NCBI RefSeq assembly: GCF_002591895.1
Contig: NZ_NISX01000003.1
Location: forward strand, 203,732 to 267,731
Source: Lacimicrobium alkaliphilum
GTDB taxonomy: Bacteria > Pseudomonadota > Gammaproteobacteria > Enterobacterales > Alteromonadaceae
Reading direction: 5' to 3'
DNA: 64,000 bases
A program made the position numbers and the translations under genes. Positions within the stretch are counted from its first letter, which is position 1; each line of letters begins with the position of its first letter. Below the pieces are notes generated by a model. It worked only from the letters and a program-made list of their open reading frames with translations, did not search any database and was not told the DNA's origin. Below, piece after piece: positions 29,557 through 38,896 of the stretch.

Positions 29557-30255
29557 TTAGTGATTCAGGGCTCTTTTTACAGCCGCATCAACATGTATGC
29601 TCAGCGTATCGAACAAGGGTACGCCACAGTGATGTTGCTGCAACAATAAGCCAATCTCAGTACAACCAAGCACGATACCTTGTGCACCCTGCCCAGACAA
29701 CTGATTGATAATGTTAAGGTATTTTTGACGTGATTGCTCATCAATTCTGCCCTGACAGAGTTCTTCATAGATTACACGGTGGATCTCACGGACATCAGAC
29801 TCTGCCGGCACCAATACCTGAATACCGAATTGCTGCTGCAAACGCTGCCTGAAAAAACTGTCCTGCATGGTAAAACGGGTACCCAGTAATCCAACAGCAG
29901 TAATGTTCTGTTCCTGTAAGTGAGCAGCCAGGGCATCGACAATATGCAGCAGAGGAATAGATATACTGGCTTCAACTTCGGGTGCCACTTTGTGCATAGT
30001 GTTTGTACAAATCAGCAGAAAATCGGCACCAGCCGCTTCAACAGCTCTGGCACCCTGAATCAGTCTATCCGCAGCCCCTTGCCAGTCACCCTGATGTTGT
30101 AATTTTTCTATGGGAGAAAAATCTACACTGTACAGCGCAATCTTCGCGGAATGCAGTCCGCCCATGCGCTGCCTGATGCCCTGGTTGAGTTTCTGGTAGT
30201 AGCCTACGGTCGATTCCCAGCTCATCCCACCCAACAGACCAATTGTCTTCATCAC
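29557..30255 (-). CDS. Aspartate/glutamate racemase family protein (YgeA-like)
   Basis: A 232-residue amino-acid racemase of the aspartate/glutamate superfamily. The two catalytic cysteines lie in ICTNTMH (about 82-88) and GCTEIGLL (about 197-204), and the opening LLGGMSWEST is typical of the YgeA/RacX group. The natural substrate is uncertain: YgeA-type enzymes are broad-specificity racemases. It overlaps the arginase-family gene by 4 bases, suggesting a shared role in amino-acid catabolism. Confidence 0.85.
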   Translation of the reverse strand: MMKTIGLLGGMSWESTVGYYQKLNQGIRQRMGGLHSAKIALYSVDFSPIEKLQHQGDWQGAADRLIQGARAVEAAGADFLLICTNTMHKVAPEVEASISIPLLHIVDALAAHLQEQNITAVGLLGTRFTMQDSFFRQRLQQQFGIQVLVPAESDVREIHRVIYEELCQGRIDEQSRQKYLNIINQLSGQGAQGIVLGCTEIGLLLQQHHCGVPLFDTLSIHVDAAVKRALNH

Positions 30256-31265
30256 TCTACCGCCTTGATAAAAACACTGACCATCTCTGCCAAAGCCTGC
30301 CCTGTTACACGGCGTCCCGCCTCTTGCCCGGCAGGGTGCCGCTCGGGCGCCGCTTCCGCCAGATGCAAATAATGAACATTGCTCTGTTTCGCCATCCGAT
30401 GGAGGTAATAAATTGCATCATCCAGTGCCACACCGGCACGGGTTATGGCACTGGTAGGCATATCGCTGATGGCATCCAGGTCTAATTCCACACCTACAGG
30501 CCGATCTGCACGGTTAAGGTAATCCAGCACCTGTTCCAGTGCCTGAGTAAAGGTGAACTCCCGGCGCCACTGAATCTGCTGAATGCTGAACCAGGGAAAG
30601 CCGTTTTCCTCCAATGCCTGCAAGGCTTCCTGTGAGTTTTTCTGTTCGTGAAGCCCAACAATACTGTAATGCGACAAGTAACCCTGTGCATGAGCATAAC
30701 GAAATGCATTGCCGCTATGACGCCCTTCCTGCTGACGAAAATCGGCATGGGGATCGAGGTTTGTCACAGCCAGCGGGGTACCGGTTACTTCACTGCATGC
30801 ACGGATGATGGCATAGGCGTTATTGTGCCCCCCACCGATCACTATGGGTATCAGACCGGCAGCAAAAACAGGCCCGAGCACCTGTAGAAGGCGATGATCG
30901 AGTTCCTCACATTGCTCACGCAGCGTATCCAGATCGTCGCTGTCAGGCAGATCATCACAGATCAGTTCCCCCAGCAATAATATCTGCCCGCCACTCATCT
31001 GCTGATTGTCCTGCAAATTCAGGAAGGCACTTAAGAATGCCTGCCAGCCCTGATGGGCACCGCCTTTACCGCAATTGGCCCGCGGCCCGATTTGCTCGGG
31101 TACGCCAAGCAACACATAGCGGCATCCGCCGTCTGAGACCGCTTGCCAGTCCTGATATTGCTCAGCCAGATGAATGCTCTGGCCCAGTTTGGTTTCGCCG
31201 GCGCGAGGACTAAAAAAGTCGAGAGTACGCTGCTTATCCAGCGTGCGGATAAGCGTCGGATTCAT
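30252..31265 (-). CDS. hutG: Formimidoylglutamase / arginase family
   Basis: A 337-residue ureohydrolase. Manganese ligands are in GGGHNNAYA (about 142-150), NLDPHADFR (about 168-176) and ELDLDAI (about 259-265). Size and motif style fit formimidoylglutamase (HutG), which would finish histidine breakdown begun by HutH, HutU and HutI, all encoded 17-22 kb away. Another arginase-like activity cannot be excluded. It overlaps rraA upstream and the racemase downstream by 4 bases each, so the three are one translationally coupled unit. Confidence 0.75.
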   Translation of the reverse strand: MNPTLIRTLDKQRTLDFFSPRAGETKLGQSIHLAEQYQDWQAVSDGGCRYVLLGVPEQIGPRANCGKGGAHQGWQAFLSAFLNLQDNQQMSGGQILLLGELICDDLPDSDDLDTLREQCEELDHRLLQVLGPVFAAGLIPIVIGGGHNNAYAIIRACSEVTGTPLAVTNLDPHADFRQQEGRHSGNAFRYAHAQGYLSHYSIVGLHEQKNSQEALQALEENGFPWFSIQQIQWRREFTFTQALEQVLDYLNRADRPVGVELDLDAISDMPTSAITRAGVALDDAIYYLHRMAKQSNVHYLHLAEAAPERHPAGQEAGRRVTGQALAEMVSVFIKAVE

Positions 31266-31747
31266 TCAATATCCAGGGGATCAGGAGAAAGGATAATGCC
31301 GGTACTATCAGCATACAGGTGATCTTCGGGTAAAAATGTCACCCCACCGAAATTGACAGCAATATCCGCATCACCTGTCTGCTCATAATCTGCCGATACC
31401 GGAATCGAGGCCAGTGCGTGAATACCGATATCCAGATCTTCCAGAGCATCCAGATCACGCACACTGCCATAACAGACAATACCTTCCCAATCATTGTCGA
31501 CCGCCAGTTGTGCAGTATTCGCGTCGATAAGCGCGCGACGCATAGACCCGCCACCATCCACCAGCAGTACTTTGCCTTTACCGGGTTGAGCCAGCATCTT
31601 TTCCAGCAGCCCTTTGTCTTCAAAGCATTTCACTGTGGAAATTTCACCTCCGTAGGAACGTCGTCCTCCGAAGCTGACAAACATGGGCTCAACCACGTCA
31701 ACATTATCGGCAAACAAGTCACACAGTTCTGAAGTGTTGTAATCCAT
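31262..31747 (-). CDS. rraA: RNase E regulator / RraA family protein
   Basis: A 161-residue protein that closely matches RraA, which binds RNase E and dampens its activity, in length and in segments ([39 protein letters not shown]). Related proteins are HMG/oxaloacetate aldolases, but this sequence looks like true RraA. It is the first gene of a minus-strand cluster, overlapping the arginase-family gene by 4 bases. Confidence 0.9.
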   Translation of the reverse strand: MDYNTSELCDLFADNVDVVEPMFVSFGGRRSYGGEISTVKCFEDKGLLEKMLAQPGKGKVLLVDGGGSMRRALIDANTAQLAVDNDWEGIVCYGSVRDLDALEDLDIGIHALASIPVSADYEQTGDADIAVNFGGVTFLPEDHLYADSTGIILSPDPLDIE

Positions 31748-31958
31748 GAGGTTATCCGGGGCTGTAGGGTGAATACCTCATCAGTATACTTTGAGATTTG
31801 CCTGTGTCCATTCCCCTGACGGGGTTGTTTTATGCCAGCTCCCCGCGCGGTCAACAGAGATGCTGTCCTGTCATAAAGTCTTCTTTTTTCTGTCACTGAG
31901 TATTCATATGAGTTTCATAAGCTGCCTGTCATCGATTATCAGGTCGAGATGTACAGCA

Positions 31959-32471
31959 ATGAACAGATTCGCCCGTGCAGATACACAATTATTCTACTGG
32001 CTGTTTAACAAGACCAGTGGCAAAAACTGCACTCCTGTGCGTTGGGTATCACGTACCGGTGATGGGCACCTGTATTTAACCGTAGGCCTGGTGTTATGGT
32101 TTTTTGAGCCCCGACATGGGGATTTGTTTCTGTACACTGCGCTCACCGCTTACGCACTGGAATTACCCATATATCTGTTATTGAAAAAGAGCTTCCGACG
32201 TCAGCGGCCCTGTGATCTGCTAAGCAACTTTCGCGCTCATATCTCTCCCTCCGACAAGTTCAGCCTTCCATCAGGGCATACTGCCGCAGCTTTTCTGATG
32301 GCCTCCCTGATTGCACATTTCTACCCTGTGTTCGCCATTGCCGTCTATCTCTGGGCCTGCACTATCGGTTTATCAAGGGTATTGTTAGGGGTGCATTATC
32401 CGGGCGACATACTCGCCGGGGCCTGTCTGGGATTAAGTATTTCCATGTTCAGCCTCATCCTGATGGCATAA
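31959..32471 (+). CDS. PAP2 family membrane phosphatase
   Basis: A 170-residue integral-membrane phosphatase with about five membrane helices. The three catalytic motifs are present: KKSFRRQRP, PSGH and SRVLLGVHYPGD. Possible substrates are undecaprenyl diphosphate or phosphatidylglycerol phosphate. The ATG at 31959 (MNRFARADTQLF) is chosen because homologues begin at this point. The open frame extends upstream to 31791 without a family match. It is followed 16 bases later by the glycosyltransferase gene, a likely operon. Confidence 0.85.
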   Translation: MNRFARADTQLFYWLFNKTSGKNCTPVRWVSRTGDGHLYLTVGLVLWFFEPRHGDLFLYTALTAYALELPIYLLLKKSFRRQRPCDLLSNFRAHISPSDKFSLPSGHTAAAFLMASLIAHFYPVFAIAVYLWACTIGLSRVLLGVHYPGDILAGACLGLSISMFSLILMA

Positions 32472-32487
32472 TTTAGTAGGGGCAGCG

Positions 32488-33558
32488 ATGAAAATTCTCT
32501 ATGGTGTGCAGGGAACCGGTAATGGTCATATTACCCGGGCAAGAGTGATGGCTCAGGCCTTTTCGAAGCGACAGGACGTAAAGGTGGACTTCCTGTTTTC
32601 CGGACGCCCCGAGGGCAAATATTTTGATATGCAGGTATTTGGACAATATCAGTGCCGTCGCGGCCTCACCTTCGTTAATCGCCAGGGCGCCATTGACCGA
32701 TGGCAAACTCTGCGCTCAGCAAAACCCCGTGAACTACTACGTGACATCAAAGCGCTGGACCTGAGCCAGTATGATCTGGTGTTAAATGACTTTGAGCCGA
32801 TCACCGCCTGGGCCGCCAGAAAGCAGCAACGCCCCTGTATTTCAATCAGTCATCAGGCGTCATTCACCCACAATATCCCAAAACTGCAGAACAGCGTTGC
32901 CAACCGCCTGCTGATGAAATACTTTGCTCCGGCTAATATCCATCTCGGTGTGCACTGGTATCATTTCGGACATGCCATAATGCCGCCCTTTGTTGAAGAT
33001 GAGCAGAGCCACAATGAAGAGGGCAAAGATATATTGGTCTACCTGCCTTTTGAAGATTTACAGGATATCGCTGCTTTGCTGGACCCCATCACGGAGGTCA
33101 ACTTTATTTGTTTCCACCCCGATGTAGACAAGGAAGTAGCGGATGATCATATCCACTGGCGTCGCCCCTGCAAAGATGGTTTCCATCAGGTATTACAACA
33201 GTCTGCCGGCGTGATCGCTAACGGCGGCTTCGAACTGTCCAGCGAGTGTTTAAAACTGGGTAAAAAATTGCTGCTCAAACCTCTCAAAGGCCAGTTTGAA
33301 CAGCTTTCCAATGTACTGACTCTGGAGCAACTGGGGTTATGTCAGAGTATGAACGTGCTGGACACTGAAGAGGTGGAACAGTGGCTGGAAATGGCGCCGG
33401 CAGAGCCCATTGGTTTCCCCAGCGACCCACAACTGCTGATTGACTGGCTGCTTACAGGAGAGTGGCAGGATACCCGGAGTATATGTCAACAACTCTGGCA
33501 ACAGGTAGACTTCCCCGAACCCCTTAAAAGACGGCTCGAAAACCTGACTCCGGCCTGA
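32488..33558 (+). CDS. MJ1255/VC2487-type glycosyltransferase
   Basis: A 356-residue protein of the TIGR00661 / MJ1255 family, which has the GT-B fold of the MurG and UGT type. Family segments are the N-terminal GTGNGHITRA (about 9-18) and the C-terminal ANGGFELSSECLKLGKKLLLKPLKGQFEQ nucleotide-sugar region. No acceptor is known. Placement just after a PAP2 phosphatase suggests a role with a lipid-linked or envelope sugar, but that is inference. Confidence 0.82.
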   Translation: MKILYGVQGTGNGHITRARVMAQAFSKRQDVKVDFLFSGRPEGKYFDMQVFGQYQCRRGLTFVNRQGAIDRWQTLRSAKPRELLRDIKALDLSQYDLVLNDFEPITAWAARKQQRPCISISHQASFTHNIPKLQNSVANRLLMKYFAPANIHLGVHWYHFGHAIMPPFVEDEQSHNEEGKDILVYLPFEDLQDIAALLDPITEVNFICFHPDVDKEVADDHIHWRRPCKDGFHQVLQQSAGVIANGGFELSSECLKLGKKLLLKPLKGQFEQLSNVLTLEQLGLCQSMNVLDTEEVEQWLEMAPAEPIGFPSDPQLLIDWLLTGEWQDTRSICQQLWQQVDFPEPLKRRLENLTPA

Positions 33559-33576
33559 TCACAACGGGCCATTTTA

Positions 33577-34602
33577 TCAAAGTACCCGGGGTTCAAAGTC
33601 TTCGGTAAAGGCATCAAAGATCTCACCGGCCTGATCGATCAACTCAGCGGTAAATTTGGCAATATGAAACAGCGCCTCACCCTCATTAGCAATCGGGATA
33701 TTCGACATACCGATGACCACACCATCAATGGGTGAGCGTATGGCTTCTTCCATATCGCCATGGGGACTCGCGGAATACGCCAGTATCTGATTTTTACTGA
33801 CCATTTCACCCAGCCTTACACGACTGACAATCAACCCGTCCACTTCATTGCGCACCCACTGGCTACTATTGGCAATCATCGGCTCAAATTTCCGCCGACT
33901 ACCACGGCGCTGCCCCATGCCCAGATATTTCATTACATTGAGAATGCCATTAAGACCTGTGCGGATAGACGCCTCATCGAAACGCAATGCCTCGCCCGCT
34001 TCATAGAGCAAGCAATGTACCCCCAGCTCCGTTGCCGAAGATCGCAACGAGCCATCCCGTTCCCTGGCATGCAAAATAACCGGCGCATGGAATTCTTCTG
34101 CCATTTGTTTGGCTATGGGGTCTTTAATATCAGTGCGAATTTGTGGCAGGTTACTGCGGTGGATCGCGCCGGTGTGCAAATCAATCAAATGGGTGGCGCG
34201 GCTGAGTAACTGGTCATGAAACAAATGGGCAAGCCTGCTGCCCAGCGCCCCGCGCTGAGAGCCGGGAAAACAACGATTGAGATCCCGCCGATCCGGCAAA
34301 TAACGGGTTTGCTGAATAAACCCGAATACGTTAACGATTGGCACAACAATCACAGTGCCATGCATGCGTTTGGGGTTCAGTCTTTTAATCAGTCTGCGGC
34401 AGATTTCAATACCATTGAGTTCATCACCATGGATCGCAGCGCACACCAGCAGAACAGGGCCGTCGCGCAAACCATGGAAGACCTCCACATGCAAATCCAT
34501 GGGGGTATCGGTATACAATCGGGTGGCGGGCAATTTAATCGACACCTGAGTACCGGCAGCCACCCGGTGTTCGGCAATTTCAAAGGCCGGGCGTCGGGGC
34601 AT
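33577..34602 (-). CDS. Succinylglutamate desuccinylase/aspartoacylase family protein
   Basis: A 341-residue zinc carboxypeptidase-like deacylase. The metal motif HGDELNG (His-x-x-Glu) is near residue 59-65 and the later zinc histidine is in DLHTG near 142. The C-terminal half (about 230-330) has a lipoyl-like beta segment (SPIDGVVIGMSNIPIANEGEALFHI). It overlaps the rimK stop by one base (TAATG). This association with RimK is recurrent in gammaproteobacteria, but its substrate is not established. Confidence 0.83.
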   Translation of the reverse strand: MPRRPAFEIAEHRVAAGTQVSIKLPATRLYTDTPMDLHVEVFHGLRDGPVLLVCAAIHGDELNGIEICRRLIKRLNPKRMHGTVIVVPIVNVFGFIQQTRYLPDRRDLNRCFPGSQRGALGSRLAHLFHDQLLSRATHLIDLHTGAIHRSNLPQIRTDIKDPIAKQMAEEFHAPVILHARERDGSLRSSATELGVHCLLYEAGEALRFDEASIRTGLNGILNVMKYLGMGQRRGSRRKFEPMIANSSQWVRNEVDGLIVSRVRLGEMVSKNQILAYSASPHGDMEEAIRSPIDGVVIGMSNIPIANEGEALFHIAKFTAELIDQAGEIFDAFTEDFEPRVL

Positions 34603-35507
34603 TAACCTTTTCCTCTGGTACGGGTTTTATGGGCTTTGGCATTTTTCTCAATAAACTCAATGATACGACCCGCAACATTTTTGTTGGTTGCCGCTTCGAT
34701 CCCTTCCAGACCCGGAGAAGAATTCACTTCCATCACCACCGGGCCATGATTAGAGCGCAGTATATCGACCCCGGCCACATTCAGCCCCATGGTGCGCGCC
34801 GCCCTTACCGCAGTGCTGCGTTCTTCGGGTGTCAGACGCACTAATGAGGCACTGCCTCCCCGATGCAGGTTAGAACGGAACTCCCCGGCCTTCGCCTGGC
34901 GCTTCATAGACGCGATGACTTTGTCACCGATAATCAGACAGCGGATATCGGCGCCTCCGGCCTCTTTAATATATTCCTGCACCATAATATCGGCTTTCAT
35001 GCCCATAAAGGCTTCGATAACACTTTCTGCCGCCTGACGGGTTTCGGCCAACACCACACCAATGCCCTGAGTACCTTCGAGCAACTTGATCACCAGTGGC
35101 GCACCGCCCACCATGTCGATAAGGTCAGGAATGTTGCTGGCCTGATTGGCAAAGCCGGTAACGGGCAAACCTATGCCTTTACGGGATAGCAATTGCAACG
35201 AGCGCAGCTTATCGCGGCTCCGGCTAATGGCCACAGACTCATTTACAGGATAGACCCCCATCATCTCAAACTGCCTCAGTGCCGCTGTACCGTAAAAGGT
35301 AATGGACGCCCCGATGCGTGGAATAATGGCGTCGAATTCCGGCAATTGTTTACCCCTGATATGTACCGATGAACTCTTCATATTGATATTCATATAGCAT
35401 TTCAGTGGATCGATAATATGCACTTCATGCCCGTGAGCTTCCCCCTCTTCCTTTAATCTGCGTGTGGAATAGAGATTGGCGTTACGGGATAAGACAGCGA
35501 TTCTCAT
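34602..35507 (-). CDS. rimK: Ribosomal protein S6--L-glutamate ligase RimK
   Basis: A 301-residue ATP-grasp ligase that adds glutamates to the C terminus of ribosomal protein S6. ATP-grasp landmarks are [20 protein letters not shown] (about 135-155), [19 protein letters not shown] (about 175-193), and the metal-binding [14 protein letters not shown] (about 255-268). The length equals E. coli RimK (300). It lies between rimB and the deacylase on the minus strand. Confidence 0.94.
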   Translation of the reverse strand: MRIAVLSRNANLYSTRRLKEEGEAHGHEVHIIDPLKCYMNINMKSSSVHIRGKQLPEFDAIIPRIGASITFYGTAALRQFEMMGVYPVNESVAISRSRDKLRSLQLLSRKGIGLPVTGFANQASNIPDLIDMVGGAPLVIKLLEGTQGIGVVLAETRQAAESVIEAFMGMKADIMVQEYIKEAGGADIRCLIIGDKVIASMKRQAKAGEFRSNLHRGGSASLVRLTPEERSTAVRAARTMGLNVAGVDILRSNHGPVVMEVNSSPGLEGIEAATNKNVAGRIIEFIEKNAKAHKTRTRGKG

Positions 35508-35629
35508 AATAACTAAGCCTTTAGTCTGAGTTGTGAATTTGCCTGCATGGGAAAGCCTGTAGCAATTGCATCAAATAACGCCACGTACCACTACAGAAGC
35601 GAAATTGCAGTTTGGCAGGCCACCGGATA

Positions 35630-36055
35630 TTAATCAATCTGACCTGACACGTAAGATTGCTGAGGATCAACCACAAAACGTCCTTCCATCGCCTGTCGTC
35701 CCAACAACATACGAAAACGCATAGAATCACGATTGGTCAGGGTGAGTTCTACTTTAAAACGCTGGTCAGCGACGTGCAGATCAGTTTCGATCACATAGCG
35801 CAATTCTTCGTGACCTCCGGAATCGCGCACGCAGCGCTGTTCCAATACCGGAGATTCACAGATCTGCTCGGTCTGGTTGTCGTTTTGATGTGGGTGCAGA
35901 TAGATACGTACCCAGGGTTTACCGTCTTTTTCGAAAGATTCAAGTCTGAACGCATGCAGACAGGAGGTCTTTGCGCCCGTGTCTACTTTCATCTTTATTT
36001 TATCAATGCCAAGTGCGGGCAAAGCACCCCATTCCCGCCAGCCTAATGTTTGCAT
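35630..36055 (-). CDS. rimB: RimB-like retropepsin-fold protease
   Basis: A 141-residue protein of the 'ATP-dependent zinc protease' / RimB family, a retropepsin-like fold. The catalytic VDTGAKTSCLHA is near 23-34 and the second conserved element MLLGRQAM near 115. The ATG at 36055 is chosen because AGAG precedes it and homologues start at this Trp-rich opening; a start at 36094 adds 13 residues. In Pseudomonas, RimB works with RimK in controlling S6 modification. A 122-base gap separates it from rimK. Confidence 0.8.
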   Translation of the reverse strand: MQTLGWREWGALPALGIDKIKMKVDTGAKTSCLHAFRLESFEKDGKPWVRIYLHPHQNDNQTEQICESPVLEQRCVRDSGGHEELRYVIETDLHVADQRFKVELTLTNRDSMRFRMLLGRQAMEGRFVVDPQQSYVSGQID

Positions 36056-36283
36056 AAGTCTCTTGTGTCCATAACATTTATTCACTGCAGGCATATAGCA
36101 TGGATCAGCAAATCCAGCCAGATAATTACCCCATTAACACAATACCTTATCCAGTAAGTCTGTGTTTTGTACAACAGGTATACCTATATCAGATAAATGA
36201 CACTGAACTTGATTTAAAATTGTTCTATTATGCCCCAAAAGGACACCGGCATGTTTTCTGTCCGGCCCTAGGGAGAGAGAGAA

Positions 36284-37549
36284 TTGTTCAGCTCTTTACG
36301 CACTAAGCTAACGTTATCAATGTTGATTACCAGCCTGGCTGCGATCAGCGTTATGGCGCTGGTCAGCCCGTTGTTGCTGGAACAGCGTTTTGAAGATCTT
36401 ACCCGCCAGGAACAACTGAACCGATTAACCGGGCTGATCCAGAATTTTAAGCAACAACACAGCAACTGGGGAACCGCTGAGAGCGCCGCTGCTCTGGCAG
36501 CACAAATGTCGCTAGCCCGGTCGTCCTCTGATGATACAAAAACCACTCAGACGGCATTGCGCTCTGTGATTTTAGACCAGCCCCTGCCTGCGTATGCCGT
36601 TGCGGATCAAAACGGACACATTTTTATTGGCGCAGGAGAATTCCAGCCCGGTGGGCAGCTTCCTGCTACTGCGCTGAGAAAAGCAACGCCTTTATCTCAG
36701 AATAACGAAATTCTTGGTTATGCCCTGAAAACCGATACCACTAACCTCAATAGCCATGACAGAACCTATCTGGTTACGCTTAGTAAGAGCATGCTGATTG
36801 GTGCCGCCGCGGGGCTTATCATTACCCTGCTGCTGAGTCTGACCATGGGCAGGCAACTGATCAAACATCTTCGTAATCTCACCCGTGCAGCCATGGAAAT
36901 GAGCAAAGGCAACCTGGATCAACAGGTGACCATCAAAGGAGATGACGAAGTGGCCATTCTGGCCCGGGAGTTTAACCGGATGTGCCAGGAGCTACAGAAT
37001 ACCTATGCCGAATTAACTGCGTCCAATGAGACCATCAAGGCACAGGCCGAAGCCATGCAGGAATTATCCCTGCGTGACGAGCTTACCAGCCTGCATAACC
37101 GGCGTTACTTTAATCAGCAGTTCAGGCTGATGCATCATCAGGCCATTAGGTATGGGGACGCCCTGACCCTTGCCTTGGGTGATATCGACCACTTTAAGCT
37201 CATCAATGACAGATATTCTCACCAGATTGGTGATGCCGTGCTCAAACAACTGGCTCAGCTGATGATGGAAGAAGTCAGGGAATCTGATGTATTAGCCCGC
37301 TACGGCGGTGAAGAGTTTGTGCTGCTGATGCCACAAACCAGCAAAGAACAGGCTGAGGGCCTGCTCAACCGAATCCGTACCAAGGTAGAAAATTGGCCAT
37401 GGGAGAAAGTCTGCAAGGGCCTGAGCGTTACCATAAGTTTTGGTCTGAGCGACCAACTGCAAAAAGATATGGGCCACAGTATGCTGGTAGAAGCTGATAA
37501 TAAGCTTTATCAGGCCAAAGATCAGGGGCGAAACAGGGTTTGTGTCTGA
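36284..37549 (+). CDS. Membrane diguanylate cyclase (HAMP-GGDEF)
   Basis: A 421-residue inner-membrane protein: N-terminal membrane helix (about 9-28), periplasmic region (about 30-160), second helix (about 163-182), HAMP (about 183-237), short coiled coil, and GGDEF domain (about 255-420) with the active-site GGEEF in RYGGEEFVLL. It should make cyclic-di-GMP in response to an unknown periplasmic signal. The start is TTG, with a strong GGGAGAGAGA just upstream. The 189 bases before it are A+T rich and hold its promoter. Confidence 0.9.
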   Translation: MFSSLRTKLTLSMLITSLAAISVMALVSPLLLEQRFEDLTRQEQLNRLTGLIQNFKQQHSNWGTAESAAALAAQMSLARSSSDDTKTTQTALRSVILDQPLPAYAVADQNGHIFIGAGEFQPGGQLPATALRKATPLSQNNEILGYALKTDTTNLNSHDRTYLVTLSKSMLIGAAAGLIITLLLSLTMGRQLIKHLRNLTRAAMEMSKGNLDQQVTIKGDDEVAILAREFNRMCQELQNTYAELTASNETIKAQAEAMQELSLRDELTSLHNRRYFNQQFRLMHHQAIRYGDALTLALGDIDHFKLINDRYSHQIGDAVLKQLAQLMMEEVRESDVLARYGGEEFVLLMPQTSKEQAEGLLNRIRTKVENWPWEKVCKGLSVTISFGLSDQLQKDMGHSMLVEADNKLYQAKDQGRNRVCV

Positions 37550-37798
37550 TCACCTGTAGCTCAGGTGGTGTTGCCCTTTTCGGTATGACCTCCGCCCTTC
37601 GCTCTGCACTATCCCCCTGCCTACACCGTAGTTTGATGACTACCCGGTCATCAACGGGCAGGATAGTAATTGTCGCTCCCGCATCTTATTGGCGGGAGCT
37701 CAGCGACCTTTGAATTGTCTAACTGCTAACGACTGACACCGGATATCCAAACGAGCCGATCCGGTAACTTAGATATGACAAATACCTGCATTTAAACA
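37550..37798. repeat. Intergenic gap with two hairpins
   Basis: No gene. TTGATGAC-TACCCG-GTCATCAA forms a perfect 8-bp stem at 37633-37654. GCTCCCGC / GCGGGAGC forms another at 37675-37699, followed by CAGCGACCTTTGAATTG, which resembles the CAAAGGT-type repeat seen in the other islands. Confidence 0.55.
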
Positions 37799-38494
37799 AT
37801 GCTATTGAGTATGCAAGCAAATAAAACTGAGTTCACAAACACCGCTACATCAGGCAGCAGGCTATGGCTGTTTGGCTTGTTTGTTGCAATATTACCTATG
37901 CTGACCATTCATCTGAGCTGGCTGGCGTCTTCTGTTCAGGGGCACCTGGGCTGGTGCAACCCCTATTGGCTGGACTGCCATAGTGTCAGTGCTACCGGGC
38001 GATATGGCCTGGGGTATTTTATCTTCAAAGGCGGCATGATACCGGCGTTGGTGACACTCAGCCTGTATTGGTGGCTGAATCAGCAATGGCTTAACCGTTT
38101 GCAGGCTAAGAACTCTCAAACGCTCTGTGTGCTGGGTGGCATAGCCAGTGTTGCGCTGCTCATCTATACCCTTAGTCTGGGTCATGTTGGCGATACCTTC
38201 TATCTGTTACGCCGCACTGGCGTAATAGTCTATCTGGGCCTGACCTTTATCGCTCAGCTATTGCTCAGTGCGGCTCTGGCGCGCCACATCACTCAGGGCA
38301 AAGTATTGTTACGACTCAGCATCGCCACGCTGGCCATCGCTCTGTTTTCGCTGTTGCTGGATGCGTTACCTGCGGTGGATTATAAGAGTATGGACGATGC
38401 CTTCGAATGGCTGCTGATACTGCTGTTAAACCTGCATGCGTTATTCGTGGCCTGGCTATGGAAAACCCATAATCTGCGCCTGATGCTGAAATAA
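37799..38494 (+). CDS. Six-helix membrane protein, unknown
   Basis: A 231-residue polytopic protein with about six membrane helices (near 24-42, 77-97, 110-128, 142-162, 172-190 and 200-220). The loop WCNPYWLDCHSVSATGRYG has a cysteine pair and a conserved look, and the layout recalls the Frag1/DRAM-like family, but I do not make a firm assignment. No clear ribosome site precedes the ATG; Met5 is an alternative start. The gene is followed by repeat island 2. Confidence 0.6.
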   Translation: MLLSMQANKTEFTNTATSGSRLWLFGLFVAILPMLTIHLSWLASSVQGHLGWCNPYWLDCHSVSATGRYGLGYFIFKGGMIPALVTLSLYWWLNQQWLNRLQAKNSQTLCVLGGIASVALLIYTLSLGHVGDTFYLLRRTGVIVYLGLTFIAQLLLSAALARHITQGKVLLRLSIATLAIALFSLLLDALPAVDYKSMDDAFEWLLILLLNLHALFVAWLWKTHNLRLMLK

Positions 38495-38896
38495 GTTATC
38501 AGTAGTAGGGTCCAATTTATTGGACTAACGGAGTCAATTCCGCCTCCTCTGGTCGAATAAATTCCTTCCTTAGGTTCGCGAGACAATACATCCTTGTATT
38601 CGCTTTCGACACTACATGGGAGTGACTGGAACCTGCGCGCCGCAAACTGACAATAAAAATATATAAAGGATATTTCACCACAGAGCCACGGAGGGCACAG
38701 AGAAGTAAAGGGGGTAAACCCTCAATACCTCTGTGCTCTCTGTGACTCTGTGGTTAGTTTTGCCTTTTCAAAAGGCGCTCGATGCCCGATAACAACACTC
38801 GGGCATGACTACAGATTGTCGGATTGAAATCCGACCTACCAGGCAGCCACCAGTGATCAGACTGATAGCTGAAAACTGGTGACTGACAGCTTTTTA
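38495..38896. repeat. Intergenic repeat island 2
   Basis: No gene between the convergent membrane-protein and protease genes. It contains a GTAG-headed REP hairpin at 38505-38525 with a degenerate inverted partner near 38550-38568, a CACAGAG long imperfect palindrome at 38677-38755, a 'GATGCCCGATAACAACACTC' type element at 38769-38808, and an inverted REP ending in CTAC at 38818-38839. Confidence 0.8.
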
